Shown in pieces: positions 25,627 through 35,111 of a stretch of 64,000 bases of DNA. This DNA comes from Bin34 sp963422415 (GTDB taxonomy: Bacteria; Chloroflexota; Anaerolineae; Caldilineales; Caldilineaceae). The number at the start of each line of letters is the position of its first letter. The stretch's first letter is position 1. The DNA lies in the NCBI GenBank assembly GCA_963422415.1, contig OY729430.1, positions 3,224,001-3,288,000 of the forward strand. The letters are read 5' to 3'. The position numbers and the translations under genes are program-made. Under the pieces are notes generated by a model. The model did not search any database. It saw only the letters and a list, made by a program, of their open reading frames with translations, and was not told the DNA's origin.

Positions 25627-27345
25627 ATGTCTATGCCCCCCGTCTGGCATGCATCCTATGCTGAAGGCATCCCCACCGAAGTGGATGTTCCCAATCGCTT
25701 GTTGGGTCAGGAGCTGGAGGGTTCGGCCAACCGGTACCCCGGCAACACCGCTTTGCACCTGGTACTGAAGTATCTGCCGCTGGGAGTGACATTGCAGTCG
25801 AAGATGACCTACCGGGAACTGGATTTGGCTACCAACCGGTTCGCCCGCGCTCTGCGAAATCTCGGTATCAAGCCTGGGGACAGGGTGGGCATCATGCTGC
25901 CCAACACGCCCGCCTACGTAATTGCCTTTTTCGGCATCAGCAAGGCTGGCTGCGTGGTAGTGAATGCAAATCCCATTTTCACAGCCAGCGAACTCAGTCA
26001 TCTGTTCGCGGACAGCGACGCCAAAGCTGTTGTCTGCATGAGCGGTGGCCTGGAAAAAGTACAGAGCTTTCAGGCCGAAACCCAAATCGAGCACATCATC
26101 ATTTCGGACATCAATGACTCCATCGGTGGCATCTTCGGCAAACTGGCCGCCAAGCCACTTCGAAAACTGGGGCACATTGCAGACGTGACCTACGGCAACG
26201 GTATATACAGTTTTGACATGCTGGTGCGCCAAGAAACGGGGGCCCCGATTGAAAACAATGCCAAGCCGGACGACATGACAGTTCTGCAGTACACCAGCGG
26301 CACCACGGGCCTGCCCAAGGCCGCGGTGCTTTCCCACAACAACATTCTGACCAATGTCTCCATGTGCAAAGCATGGATGGCGGAAGTCACCCTTGGCGAG
26401 GAAGTAATCTTGGGAGCGCTCCCGTATTTCCACGTATTTGGCTTGGTGGTCGGCGTATTGCTCAATGTGCGCTTGGGAGGACGGCTGGTTATAACTCCCA
26501 ACCCGCGCGACACGGAGCAGAATCTCAAACTCATGGACAGAGAGAAACCCACCATCTTCCCGGGTGTGCCCGCCATGTACAACGCCATCGTCAATCACGA
26601 GGATGTGGAGAAGTACGATGTCCAGTCCATCCGCTACTGCATTTCCGGGGGCGCCCCTCTTCCCCTGGAAGTGCAAGAACGATTCTCGCGCCTGTCCGGC
26701 GGCCTTCTGGTGGAGGGATACGGGATGACCGAAACCACTGCTGCTGCCGTGGCCAACCCGCTGGGTGGTATGGTCAAGAACGGCACCATTGGCATTCCCA
26801 TGCCTTCGACTGAAATCCGCCTAGTGTCCCTCGGTGAAGACGGCACTGCGGCCGGGGAGGACGTAGCTATAGGCATGCGCGGCGAGCTGCTGGTGCGCGG
26901 TCCGCATCTGATGCTGGAGTATTGGCGCAAACCCGAAGAGACCACAGCGGCTTTGGACAGCGATGGCTGGCTGCATACCGGGGACATAGCCGTCATTGAT
27001 GAAGACGGATATCTCACCTTGGTGGACCGCAAAAAGGACCTGATCATTGTCAGCGGGTTCAATGTGGTGCCCCGGGAAGTCGAGGAAGTCCTGTACCAGC
27101 ATGAGGCGATCCTGGAGGCCGCTGTCGCCGGTTTGCCGGACGCCCACAGCGGCGAAATTGTCAAGGCCTATGTAGTGACCAAGCCGGGCAAAACACTGAC
27201 GGTGGACCAAGTGCTGGAACACTGTCGAAAGGAACTGACGGCCTACAAGGTACCGAAGGAAGTCGCGTTCCTGGAGGAATTGCCCAAGACCCTAGTCGGC
27301 AAAATCCTGCGCCGGGCCTTGGTCGAGGCAGACATGCAATCCTGA
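25627..27345 (+). CDS. Long-chain acyl-CoA synthetase/AMP-dependent ligase (FadD-like)
   Basis: 572 aa. ANL-superfamily motifs are complete: the P-loop LQYTSGTTGLPKAAVLSHNN (about residue 220), GYGMTETTAAAV, DGWLHTGDIAVIDEDGYL, the hinge RKKDLIIVSGFNVVPREVEE and the catalytic Lys near the end in PKTLVGKILRRAL. It activates fatty acids to acyl-CoA. It starts divergently from proS with a 225-base gap holding TATAAA-like DNA near 25551. An alternative ATG two codons in (25633) is possible. Confidence 0.88.
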   Translation: MSMPPVWHASYAEGIPTEVDVPNRLLGQELEGSANRYPGNTALHLVLKYLPLGVTLQSKMTYRELDLATNRFARALRNLGIKPGDRVGIMLPNTPAYVIAFFGISKAGCVVVNANPIFTASELSHLFADSDAKAVVCMSGGLEKVQSFQAETQIEHIIISDINDSIGGIFGKLAAKPLRKLGHIADVTYGNGIYSFDMLVRQETGAPIENNAKPDDMTVLQYTSGTTGLPKAAVLSHNNILTNVSMCKAWMAEVTLGEEVILGALPYFHVFGLVVGVLLNVRLGGRLVITPNPRDTEQNLKLMDREKPTIFPGVPAMYNAIVNHEDVEKYDVQSIRYCISGGAPLPLEVQERFSRLSGGLLVEGYGMTETTAAAVANPLGGMVKNGTIGIPMPSTEIRLVSLGEDGTAAGEDVAIGMRGELLVRGPHLMLEYWRKPEETTAALDSDGWLHTGDIAVIDEDGYLTLVDRKKDLIIVSGFNVVPREVEEVLYQHEAILEAAVAGLPDAHSGEIVKAYVVTKPGKTLTVDQVLEHCRKELTAYKVPKEVAFLEELPKTLVGKILRRALVEADMQS

Positions 27346-27544
27346 CCCCTGACAGAGGTTGATCCCGCGTATGCGGGCAGCCGTCAACAAGTGCAAAAGA
27401 GCAGAATCGTGCTGCTGGATTTGACAGCCGGTCTCAAGAATTTCCTCGGAGGGTGATCGCCCTGCACACACCTCATAACGCAGCAGTGGTTTCCCCAAGG
27501 AAATCTCAAGGGCAAGGCTACTTGGACAGCCCAGAGGTCATTGA

Positions 27545-29121
27545 GTGACCGGTGCAGGATTCTGTCAGGTTGAAATGGATAACCTCAGACCTATCAGGAA
27601 AGCCAAAGTGGACGCAGGTCCACTTAACATTTTTATAGGTCCCAACAATTCTGGAAAGTCGTATCTCGCGATCCTTCTCTATGCATTGCACCGTGCTTGC
27701 AGAAGGGTTTTTGACCCTTCCCGATCCGCTTTGAAATGGGAAATGCTTGGGGGGCAATTCCAGGCCTTTGCTCTCACCCGAACACCTCAAAGTCTTTGAG
27801 AAGTTTGTTGCCAATGAGGACACTGAGCAGCATGAAGACTTGCGCCACTGGTTGCAGCAGGCCAGTCATTCTCCCTCGGGCCCAGGGCCTGTATTTCCTT
27901 CATGGATCTCTCGCCTTGTCCGCGAAGCACTAGGACAGAACAGCCAGATAGGCGATACTTTTCAAGAAGAGATAATGCGTTGTTTCGGAGTCAGACAAAT
28001 CAACGATCTTGTTCGTTGGTCTTCAAACGCGGACAGCTCTAGGTTGCGACTGCATGCCCAATCCGACAATGCAACTCTCCCGATTCAGTTGGACATGAAT
28101 CTTGCTGAATCCGGAACATCCTTTTCCTGTGACATTCCAGACTCGATACCTCTTTCAGTGACCGCAGACCGATACAACGTCTTTCCAAGATCATTGTCTT
28201 TTGAACTTCTGGGATTGATGCAGCGCAGGTCGAGGCCAGCAGATACAGGCGGATACTTGAATTGTGGTTCAGCGAGTTGATTTCTTCATCGCTGCACAAT
28301 CTACTGCAGCCATTGAGTGAACCCGAGCATATTATTTGCCTGCTGACCGAGCGGGCCTGATGCACAGTTTCAATATCATTGTACGAACCCTGTTTCAGGA
28401 GGGAAAAGGCTCCTTCATCTCAGGCATCCTCAACGATTACCTGGCCCTGGCCCAACTCACCGGTTTAGACAATATGCAGGGTGCCTCGGCCTCGAAACAA
28501 AGCGACCTCGTGCAGATTTTGGAACGCAATGTGCTTGGAGGCCGGATCAAAGCAGTCAAATCAAATACTGGAGTTCCCTATTTCATTTTTGAGGAATTCA
28601 GTACCTGTCTGCAGCTTCCCTTGCCACGCGCCTCGTCCATGGTATCCGAGCTAGCTCCAGTCATTCTCTTTCCTCAGAATCTGGTCGATCCGAAGGACGT
28701 CATGATCATTGAAGAACCCGATTCGCATCTCCATCCCGCTGCTCAAGCTGAAGTGGCCAGAATGCTGGTCCGCATGGCGAAATCCGGCATCCGCTTCATT
28801 GTCACCACCCACAGCGATTGGCTCTTGGACTGCATGACGAATATAGTAGGGCTTGCCCGTCTGAGTTCAGATCAGGAAAGCAATGTATCGATATCCCCAA
28901 ACCATTTGGGAGTCTGGCTCTTCCAGTCACCGGAAGATGAAATGGGCACTGTAGTCACACGGATTGGCTACGACGAAGAGTCGAGCACCCTCCCGTGGGC
29001 TATGGAGACATTGCGATTGCCTTGTACAACGAATGGGCCAACACACTGTGTCTACGGCGCGAGCGTGCCACAAACGCCTGTGGTGGCGCCACGCGGGGCG
29101 AGTCTTGCATGCCGGGGTTGA
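27545..29121 (+). pseudogene. AAA15/OLD-like ATPase broken by several frameshifts
   Basis: Three frames in turn encode one ATPase. 27545-27799 gives IFIGPNNSGKSYLAILLYAL (Walker A). 27747-28280 continues in another frame (LKVFEKFVANEDTEQHEDLR and FPRSLSFELL). From about 28300 the third frame supplies LPADRAGLMHSFNIIVRT, Walker B VMIIEEPDSHLHPAAQAEVA and IVTTHSDWLLD. Near 29000 another shift is likely, because a different frame then reads GYGDIAIALYNEWANTLCLR, a natural end. At least three indels make this non-functional. It is OLD/RloA-like, a group often involved in defence. Confidence 0.8.
28336..29121 (+). CDS. C-terminal open frame of the broken AAA ATPase
   Basis: 261 codons from a TTG. 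It holds the Walker B and D-loop half of the ATPase but no Walker A, so it cannot hydrolyse ATP alone. It is the longest surviving fragment of the pseudogene; expression is doubtful. Confidence 0.4.
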   Translation: MPADRAGLMHSFNIIVRTLFQEGKGSFISGILNDYLALAQLTGLDNMQGASASKQSDLVQILERNVLGGRIKAVKSNTGVPYFIFEEFSTCLQLPLPRASSMVSELAPVILFPQNLVDPKDVMIIEEPDSHLHPAAQAEVARMLVRMAKSGIRFIVTTHSDWLLDCMTNIVGLARLSSDQESNVSISPNHLGVWLFQSPEDEMGTVVTRIGYDEESSTLPWAMETLRLPCTTNGPTHCVYGASVPQTPVVAPRGASLACRG

Positions 29122-29783
29122 ATTTGGCCAAGCACAACTACAGGCAGTGATGACGACGCCGAACCGGCCGGACATGCTACGCGATAGCAGACGGGGCCGG
29201 AGGCCGACCGAGTCTGTCGTGTTGCATCATGCCGTACTGCGACACTGCTGCTTCAAGCGCCAAGCGCTTCCTGCAGGTGGTGGCTATGTACAGCCGTATC
29301 GGCTGCCCCGGGCCATCCATAGGATGGCACTCCACCTGACCTAGGGGATCGTGCAACGTCCCAATGTCCCGGTCAAGACCGCCCCTGGCTCCAACTGTAG
29401 CGGGTCCGTAGCGACCAAGGGATAGGCATTGCCCTATATGCAGCGGCAAAGCCTACGCTATCCCATCTCGTCCTCTGTACAGAGCATGAACGATACCGGA
29501 GACCGTTCGACTATATCCTGTATCGACTGTGCAACCCGGTGGAGCGGGACCCCCGCAGTTCCCTCGGATAGCTCCCGGTATGCAAAGCTGGCCGAGAACT
29601 ATGGCCATGTGTCAAAGCGGGACGATTCCCCTCTGGCTCCAATTTGCAGACATGTCTTGGTCGATTCTGAATTTGAAGCTCTGTCTTTGCGATTTGGACA
29701 ATATACGGGACCATTTGATGACTCCTGCGGCCTCTGTGGTTCACGGAAGCGCCCGCTGTCATCCAGTGAAGTCCAGCTGCGAA
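29122..29783. other. Gene-less region between the AAA pseudogene and the FG-GAP gene
   Basis: About 660 bases where the only open frame of size (29429-29881) has an unlikely amino acid composition and runs into the end of the opposite-strand gene. I see no RNA gene, insertion sequence or strong hairpin. Confidence 0.4.
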
Positions 29784-32700
29784 TCAATTCTCCTCAAATG
29801 CGATTACGAGCATGCCGGTCTCCGGAGCTGGCGGTTCAACCTGCTGAACCGTTCCTGTCGGCCAATGCACCGTCAGGCTGACAACCTGCGACCGACCCAG
29901 CCCAAAGTGCAAGGCCGGATCGTTGCCGGCCCCCAGAGACGATCCCAGCTTCACCTCACGCATGAGCGTCAGACCGTCATCCCGTTCCAAGACCACCCGT
30001 GCACCCGCCGCGTCGCGGTTCACCCGCTGGCCATCGCCTTGGAGCCGTATCCACAGGGAATGATTCCGATCTCCCCACAGAGCCGTGTTCCGGTACAGCT
30101 GCGGACCATCGTTCCAGCTCGTCAACAACAGGTCCACGAAACCATCCTGATCGAAATCCGCATACGCACTGCCCATGCTGGCCTTGCCGTCGCGCTGCCA
30201 GCTGGTGGGTGTAACTTCCATGAAAGTGCCGTTGCCTTCATTGTGAAAAAGAAAGTCGGTGTAGGGATCATGCATGCCTTCCGGACCTGCTTCGGCCGTG
30301 ATCTGCGTGAATTTCGTGGTGGCCAAATGCAGATCAAGCCAGCCGTCGTTGTCCATATCAATGAAGCCCGTGCCCCAGCCTACGGCTGGGCTGGGCCCAA
30401 CTGCAACGCCCGCCTGCCGCGCACGGGAAACGAAAGTCCCCTCCCGATTTTCCAGCAGAGCCATGGCATTGACCATATTGCTGAAATACAGATCAAGGTC
30501 TTGGTCGTTGTCCAGATCTCCTACGGCTATCCCCATGCCTGCCAGGCGCATGTTGGCTCCAGTTTCCTCCGAGGCGTCATGCCAGCACCAGCCGTCGCAG
30601 CCGGGGCCGTCATTGCGCCACAGCACGTTGCCAATGGGGTTGTGCAATTCGTCGTTCACTACATAGATGTCGCTGTCGCCATCGTTGTCGTAGTCCAAGA
30701 CGGTCACGGCAAATCCCGCTCCCAACCGCTTGGCGTAATCCAGGACATGGGACCAGTCCTCGAAGGTGCCATCTCCCAGATTGCGATACAGGCGATCGGC
30801 CGCCCGATCATGCACCACGGGAGAGCACTCTGGGTAGCAGGACCAGTTCGCCACATACAAATCCAGCCAGCCGTCATTGTCGAAATCGCCCCAAGCGGCG
30901 CTTGAACCCTTGCCTTCAGCGCCCACGCCGGCCTGGTCCGTGATATCCACCAAGGCTTGACCCTGCTCGTTGTGAAACAGCCTGTTGGCTCCGTGGGCTA
31001 CGACATACAGATCGGACCAGCCGTCGTTGTCCACATCCGCCCATACCGCACCTCCCGTCAATGTGCCAGGCATGGCGATGTCGGCGGTCAAGGTCGAAAG
31101 GCTGAAATGTCCTGCCTCGTTGCGGAACAGGGTGTTGTCCGCCTGATTGCCCGAAATGAAAAGATCCACCCAGCCGTCGTTGTCAAAGTCGCCCCAGGCT
31201 TGTCCCACGCCCAAGTAGCCTTCCGCAAAGTCCGGATTGAACATGTCCCAGAAGCCCACATGGCGAGCCTGCAGCCCCACCTCCGCCGTTACGTCCACAA
31301 AGGGATCCAGTCCCGTGGCGCCTTGAACCGGAGTGATGACCTGCGGCGGCTGGCGGTATCGGATCAGGAGTTCCGCGTTGAGCGGTATCTCTTCGTCAAT
31401 GCGCTGCTCGGTTCCGTCCGGCCATTGGATGTTGATGGCCACGGGTTCCCGAAACGGACCAAATCCAAAGTGCAGCGCGGTATCGTGCCCCGAGCCCAGA
31501 CTGGACCCGATTTTGACTTCCTGGAACATGTGGACATCCCGATTGGTCTCCACCAGGACTCTGGCGCCCACCGCGTCGCGATTGACTCCGGCGGCGCCCT
31601 CCAGGCGCAAGGTCAGCCAGCGATTTTCGTGCTGCGCCACAGCCTGGTTGCGATACAGAGCATATCCCCTGCGCCATTGGCCCACCACGTAATCGAGCCA
31701 TCCATCGCGGTCGAAATCGCTGTAAGCGAATCCCAGCGCCGGCCAGGGGTCCTCGATCCAGGCCGTAGGCGTGACATCGGCAAAGGTGCCGTCCTGGTTG
31801 TTCCGAAACAGCCTGTCAGGATACGGGAAGAACATTCCTTCCGGCCCAGTGGCCGCGGTCTCCTGTCGGAATTCCGTGGTGGTCAGATAGAGATCCAGCC
31901 ATCCGTCATTGTCGTAGTCGAAGAATCCCGTGCCCCAACCAGTGGCCGGACTGGGGCCGATGCCCACGCCCGCCTGACGCGACCGGTTCTTGAAAGCGGC
32001 TCCCGCCTGATTCTGCAGCAGGATCATGGGATTGACCATGTCCGAAAAATACATGTCCAGATCGGCGTCGTTGTCATAGTCGCCCACTGCCAAGCCCATG
32101 CCGTGCACCAGCAGGAAAGCCTCCATCTCTCTGGAGGCATCATGCCAACACCAGCCATTGCAGCCAGGTCCGTCGTTGCGCCACAGCACATTGCCCACAG
32201 GATGCTGCATGCGATCGTTGACGACATACAGATCGCTGTCGCCATCGTTGTCGTAGTCCAGGAAACTGGCGGCAAAGCCGGCTCCGCCCAAGAGCTCCGC
32301 CTGCAGCCAGGCGGAGGCGTCGGCAAAGGTCCCGTCTCCGTTGTTGCGGTACAGCACGTCCTGTGCCAATGCCGGATCCACAGGATCGCAATCCGGCCAG
32401 CAAGACCAGTTGACCACATAGAGATCCAGCCACCCGTCCCGATCAAAATCGGCCCAAGCGGCGCTCTTGCCCTTGCCCGTATCGTCCACGCCGGCATCCG
32501 CGGCCAAGTTCACGAAGGCTTGACCCTTGACATTGCGAAACAAGGCATTGGGACCATGGGCCAGAACATACAGATCCTTCCAGCCGTCATTGTCGTAATC
32601 CACCCAGGTGGCGCCACCGGTCTCTGCGTCCGGCATGGCCATGTGTTCATTGAATTCGGACAGGACGAAAGTGCCATCACCCTGGTTTCGATAGAGAGAG

Positions 32701-33050
32701 TTGGGCGCGCGATTGCCCGTGACAAAGAGATCGGGCCAGCCGTCGTTGTCGTAATCGCCCCAAGCCTGCCCCATGGCCATATAGCCGGTGGCGAAGGATT
32801 CCGTTTCACCGTCGCCTTCTTCGCCGAACTGGTTCCAGGTGGCGCTGTGGGGAGCGTCTATGCCCGCGCGCGCCGTTACATTCATGAAAGGGGGAATCTC
32901 CTGCGCGGAACCTCGCGGCGGCCTGTCAAATCCCGATTCGGCAGGCGGCACCGCCAGCGTGCAGCCCCCCATGCCCAAGGCCAGGATGACGGCCAGAATC
33001 AATGCCGCGCCGCGCGCGGGCACGATCGGAGTTGCAGTTGTGTCATTCAT
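29784..33050 (-). CDS. Tandem-duplicated FG-GAP/VCBS plus ASPIC-UnbV lipoprotein (CRTAC1 family)
   Basis: 1088 aa. A lipoprotein signal (ALILAVILALGMGGC) precedes two copies of the same module: several FG-GAP/VCBS blades with calcium-binding repeats such as DYDNDGWPDLFV and DFDRDGWLDLYV, then an ASPIC/UnbV domain. The first copy spans about residues 45-545 (ending GHDTALHFGFGPFREPVAIN), the second about 560-1085 (ending GNDPALHFGLGRSQVVSLTV). CRTAC1-family proteins usually have one copy. Each would form a seven-blade propeller exposed outside the cell; carbohydrate or matrix binding is assumed for the family. It follows two sugar permease genes with a 46-base gap and is likely the last gene of that operon. 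Confidence 0.88.
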   Translation of the reverse strand: MNDTTATPIVPARGAALILAVILALGMGGCTLAVPPAESGFDRPPRGSAQEIPPFMNVTARAGIDAPHSATWNQFGEEGDGETESFATGYMAMGQAWGDYDNDGWPDLFVTGNRAPNSLYRNQGDGTFVLSEFNEHMAMPDAETGGATWVDYDNDGWKDLYVLAHGPNALFRNVKGQAFVNLAADAGVDDTGKGKSAAWADFDRDGWLDLYVVNWSCWPDCDPVDPALAQDVLYRNNGDGTFADASAWLQAELLGGAGFAASFLDYDNDGDSDLYVVNDRMQHPVGNVLWRNDGPGCNGWCWHDASREMEAFLLVHGMGLAVGDYDNDADLDMYFSDMVNPMILLQNQAGAAFKNRSRQAGVGIGPSPATGWGTGFFDYDNDGWLDLYLTTTEFRQETAATGPEGMFFPYPDRLFRNNQDGTFADVTPTAWIEDPWPALGFAYSDFDRDGWLDYVVGQWRRGYALYRNQAVAQHENRWLTLRLEGAAGVNRDAVGARVLVETNRDVHMFQEVKIGSSLGSGHDTALHFGFGPFREPVAINIQWPDGTEQRIDEEIPLNAELLIRYRQPPQVITPVQGATGLDPFVDVTAEVGLQARHVGFWDMFNPDFAEGYLGVGQAWGDFDNDGWVDLFISGNQADNTLFRNEAGHFSLSTLTADIAMPGTLTGGAVWADVDNDGWSDLYVVAHGANRLFHNEQGQALVDITDQAGVGAEGKGSSAAWGDFDNDGWLDLYVANWSCYPECSPVVHDRAADRLYRNLGDGTFEDWSHVLDYAKRLGAGFAVTVLDYDNDGDSDIYVVNDELHNPIGNVLWRNDGPGCDGWCWHDASEETGANMRLAGMGIAVGDLDNDQDLDLYFSNMVNAMALLENREGTFVSRARQAGVAVGPSPAVGWGTGFIDMDNDGWLDLHLATTKFTQITAEAGPEGMHDPYTDFLFHNEGNGTFMEVTPTSWQRDGKASMGSAYADFDQDGFVDLLLTSWNDGPQLYRNTALWGDRNHSLWIRLQGDGQRVNRDAAGARVVLERDDGLTLMREVKLGSSLGAGNDPALHFGLGRSQVVSLTVHWPTGTVQQVEPPAPETGMLVIAFEEN

Positions 33051-33096
33051 GCCTCAAGTCCTGAGCGTGCACGGTGAAGACAGAGAGAATGCGGTC

Positions 33097-34047
33097 TTAC
33101 CCTTTGATGCCAGTCAAGGCAATGCCTTGGACAAACAGGCGCTGCCCAAGGAAAAACATCAGCAAGACGGGCAGGAGCACAATGAGCGAGACTGCCATCA
33201 TGTAGTGAAAATCCACATGACCGAACTGGCCCCGAAACTGATTGAGGCCGACGGCCAGAACCTGCTCTTTCTGGGCCCGAATGTAGATGAGAGGCATCAG
33301 GAAATTGTTCCAGTTGCCTATGAATGCAAAAATCACGACAGTGGCAAGGGCCGGCCGGGTCAGCGGAAGCAGGATTTGCACCAGAATGCGCCATGACGAT
33401 GCCCCGTCCAGGCGGGCCGCCTCATCCAAATCCATGGGAATGGTAAGGAAGAATTGGCGCAACAGAAAAATGAAAAACGGAAAACCGAACCAAGGCGGAA
33501 CCATGAGCGGCAGCCAGGAAAGGTAGCGCATCCACAACACGCCGCCCGGGGTATAGAAGTCCCACCAGGGCTTGAGGAAGTTGGTAATGCGCGTGAACAG
33601 CACGTACTGGGGAATGATCAACACCTCGTTGGGCAGCAGCATGGTGGCCAGCACCAGTCCGAACAGCACATTGCGCCCGCGCGCCCGCAACCGGGCGAAT
33701 CCATAGGCGGCCAGGCAGCAGGAAAAGAGGTTGCCGACAATGTTGTTGAGCGTGATCAGAGTGGAGTTCACAAAGAAGGTGTTGAACGGCAGATAGGCGC
33801 CCCAGCCTTCGGAAAAGTTGCGCCACACGACGGGATTGGGAATCCAGATCGGCGGACTGGCGAAAATCTGCTTCGACTCCTTCAGAGCAGTGGACAGCAT
33901 CCACAGCAAGGGAATGAGGAACACGAAGGCGCCTGGCAAGATCAACGCGTAAATAATGACCGCGTTCACTACACGCCGATTGGATCTGCGTTGCCACCAC
34001 GAGGGTTGGCGGATCGTCAGAGACGTATCCAGCGTCTCGGCCGCCAT
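33097..34047 (-). CDS. Carbohydrate ABC transporter permease, MalG/UgpE type
   Basis: 316 aa from ATG 34047; the longer frame would overlap the preceding gene. Six membrane spans, beginning with VVNAVIIYALILPGAFVFLI, and the EAA loop DEAARLDGASSWRILVQILL. The C-terminus GQRLFVQGIALTGIKG is characteristic of MalG-like subunits. It pairs with the MalF-type gene just upstream (14-base gap). No ATPase is encoded in this operon, so a shared MsmK/UgpC-like ATPase encoded elsewhere is expected. Confidence 0.92.
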   Translation of the reverse strand: MAAETLDTSLTIRQPSWWQRRSNRRVVNAVIIYALILPGAFVFLIPLLWMLSTALKESKQIFASPPIWIPNPVVWRNFSEGWGAYLPFNTFFVNSTLITLNNIVGNLFSCCLAAYGFARLRARGRNVLFGLVLATMLLPNEVLIIPQYVLFTRITNFLKPWWDFYTPGGVLWMRYLSWLPLMVPPWFGFPFFIFLLRQFFLTIPMDLDEAARLDGASSWRILVQILLPLTRPALATVVIFAFIGNWNNFLMPLIYIRAQKEQVLAVGLNQFRGQFGHVDFHYMMAVSLIVLLPVLLMFFLGQRLFVQGIALTGIKG

Positions 34048-34061
34048 AGCCCCTTGCTGGT

Positions 34062-34994
34062 TCACTCCTTCACCTCCCCTTCGTAGTACACCCAGCGTCG
34101 GCTGCCCCACAGCTGCAGCAGTGTCAGAATCATGATGATGGTGAACAGGATCCACGCCAGGGCCGAGGCATAGCCCATCTTCAGGTAGATGAAGGCATTC
34201 TGGTAGATATAGTAGACCAGCATGTAGGTAGAGGTGCCTGGCCCGCCTTGGGTCATGACCAGAATGTCAGTCAGGATCTGAAAGGCATTGATGGTGGAGA
34301 TGACAAGCACGAAGAAAAGCACCGGCGACAGCATGGGAATCGTGACATGCCGGAATTCCGTGAAGACGGATGCGCCATCGATCCGGGCCGCCTCGTACAG
34401 CGAAACCGGAATGCCTTGCAACCCCGCCAGAATGATGATCATGTTCGCCCCGATGCCCCAGGTGCTCTTGAGAATGAGGGCAGGTTTGGACCATGCCTGG
34501 CTGGACAGCCAGGCAGGACCGCTCTCAATGGGCAACAGAGTGACCAGAATGTGGTTGACCAGCCCCACCGACGGGTTGAACAGCCAGATCCACAAGATGG
34601 AAATGGCCACTCCGCTGGCAATGGAGGGCAGGTAATAGATCAGGCGCAGCACATAGGTGCCGGGCAGGTTTTGGTTCAGGAGCAAGGCCACGAACAGAGC
34701 GCCCAGCGTACCCAGCAACACCGACCCAAAGGTGTAATAGAAGGTGTTGGACACGGTCTCCCAAAAAACGATGTCCTCGACCAGCAGTTCCCGATAGTTC
34801 TTGAAGCCGACGAACTCGAAGGCGCTCAACCCCGTCCAGTTGGTAAAGCTGAAAAGCAGCGAGGCCAGCACAGGCCCGCCCGTGAAGAGAAACAGCCCCA
34901 GGAACCATGGCAGGATGGCGATCCAGAAATCCCGCTCTTCCCGTTTTTGCAATGCACGACGCCGACCGACACGCGCGGCCGCGTTGACAGTCAT
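34062..34994 (-). CDS. Carbohydrate ABC transporter permease, MalF/UgpA type
   Basis: 310 aa from ATG 34994, preceded by GGAG. The N-terminal span DFWIAILPWFLGLFLFTGGP, the LRLIYYLPSIASGVAISILW segment and the EAA loop YEAARIDGASVFTEFRHVTI are typical of MalF/UgpA permeases. It lies between the binding protein and MalG-type genes. The longer in-frame start at 35096 would read through the intergenic hairpin and is rejected. Confidence 0.92.
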   Translation of the reverse strand: MTVNAAARVGRRRALQKREERDFWIAILPWFLGLFLFTGGPVLASLLFSFTNWTGLSAFEFVGFKNYRELLVEDIVFWETVSNTFYYTFGSVLLGTLGALFVALLLNQNLPGTYVLRLIYYLPSIASGVAISILWIWLFNPSVGLVNHILVTLLPIESGPAWLSSQAWSKPALILKSTWGIGANMIIILAGLQGIPVSLYEAARIDGASVFTEFRHVTIPMLSPVLFFVLVISTINAFQILTDILVMTQGGPGTSTYMLVYYIYQNAFIYLKMGYASALAWILFTIIMILTLLQLWGSRRWVYYEGEVKE

Positions 34995-35057
34995 GGTGGG
35001 GCTCCTACCAAGCCAAACCCCGCAGGAAAGTCGGTTTCCCCTGAGAGGATATCGAGA

Positions 35058-35093
35058 GGACAGCAGGGAGAAGGCTAGGCCCTCCCCCTGTCC
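35058..35093 (-). promoter_or_regulatory. Hairpin between binding protein and permease genes
   Basis: Stem segments GGACAG and GGGAG pair with CTCCC and CTGTCC, with small bulges and an 11-base loop. It sits in the 117-base gap after the binding protein stop, where it may stabilise the binding-protein mRNA or reduce transcription into the permease genes. Confidence 0.5.
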
Positions 35094-35111
35094 CAATTCA
35101 GGTTCTTCGCG

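Noticed and set aside
29429..29881. 150-codon open frame downstream of the AAA pseudogene
   Set aside because: Cys/Ser/Arg-rich translation without domain features; it runs into the end of the opposite-strand gene.
29529..30905. 458-codon plus-strand open frame
   Set aside because: Also antisense to the FG-GAP gene and starting in gene-less DNA; composition is a mirror of the repeats.
30300..32800. Regularly spaced similar DNA segments resembling a repeat array
   Set aside because: They encode the DxDxDG calcium-binding repeats of the FG-GAP protein. Spacing and sequence vary with the protein, so it is not a CRISPR array. No CRISPR was found in the window.
30957..33077. 706-codon open frame on the plus strand
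   Set aside because: It lies opposite the FG-GAP lipoprotein gene. The repeated Asp/Gly-rich codons of that gene give stop-free antisense frames, and the translated protein has no recognisable domain.
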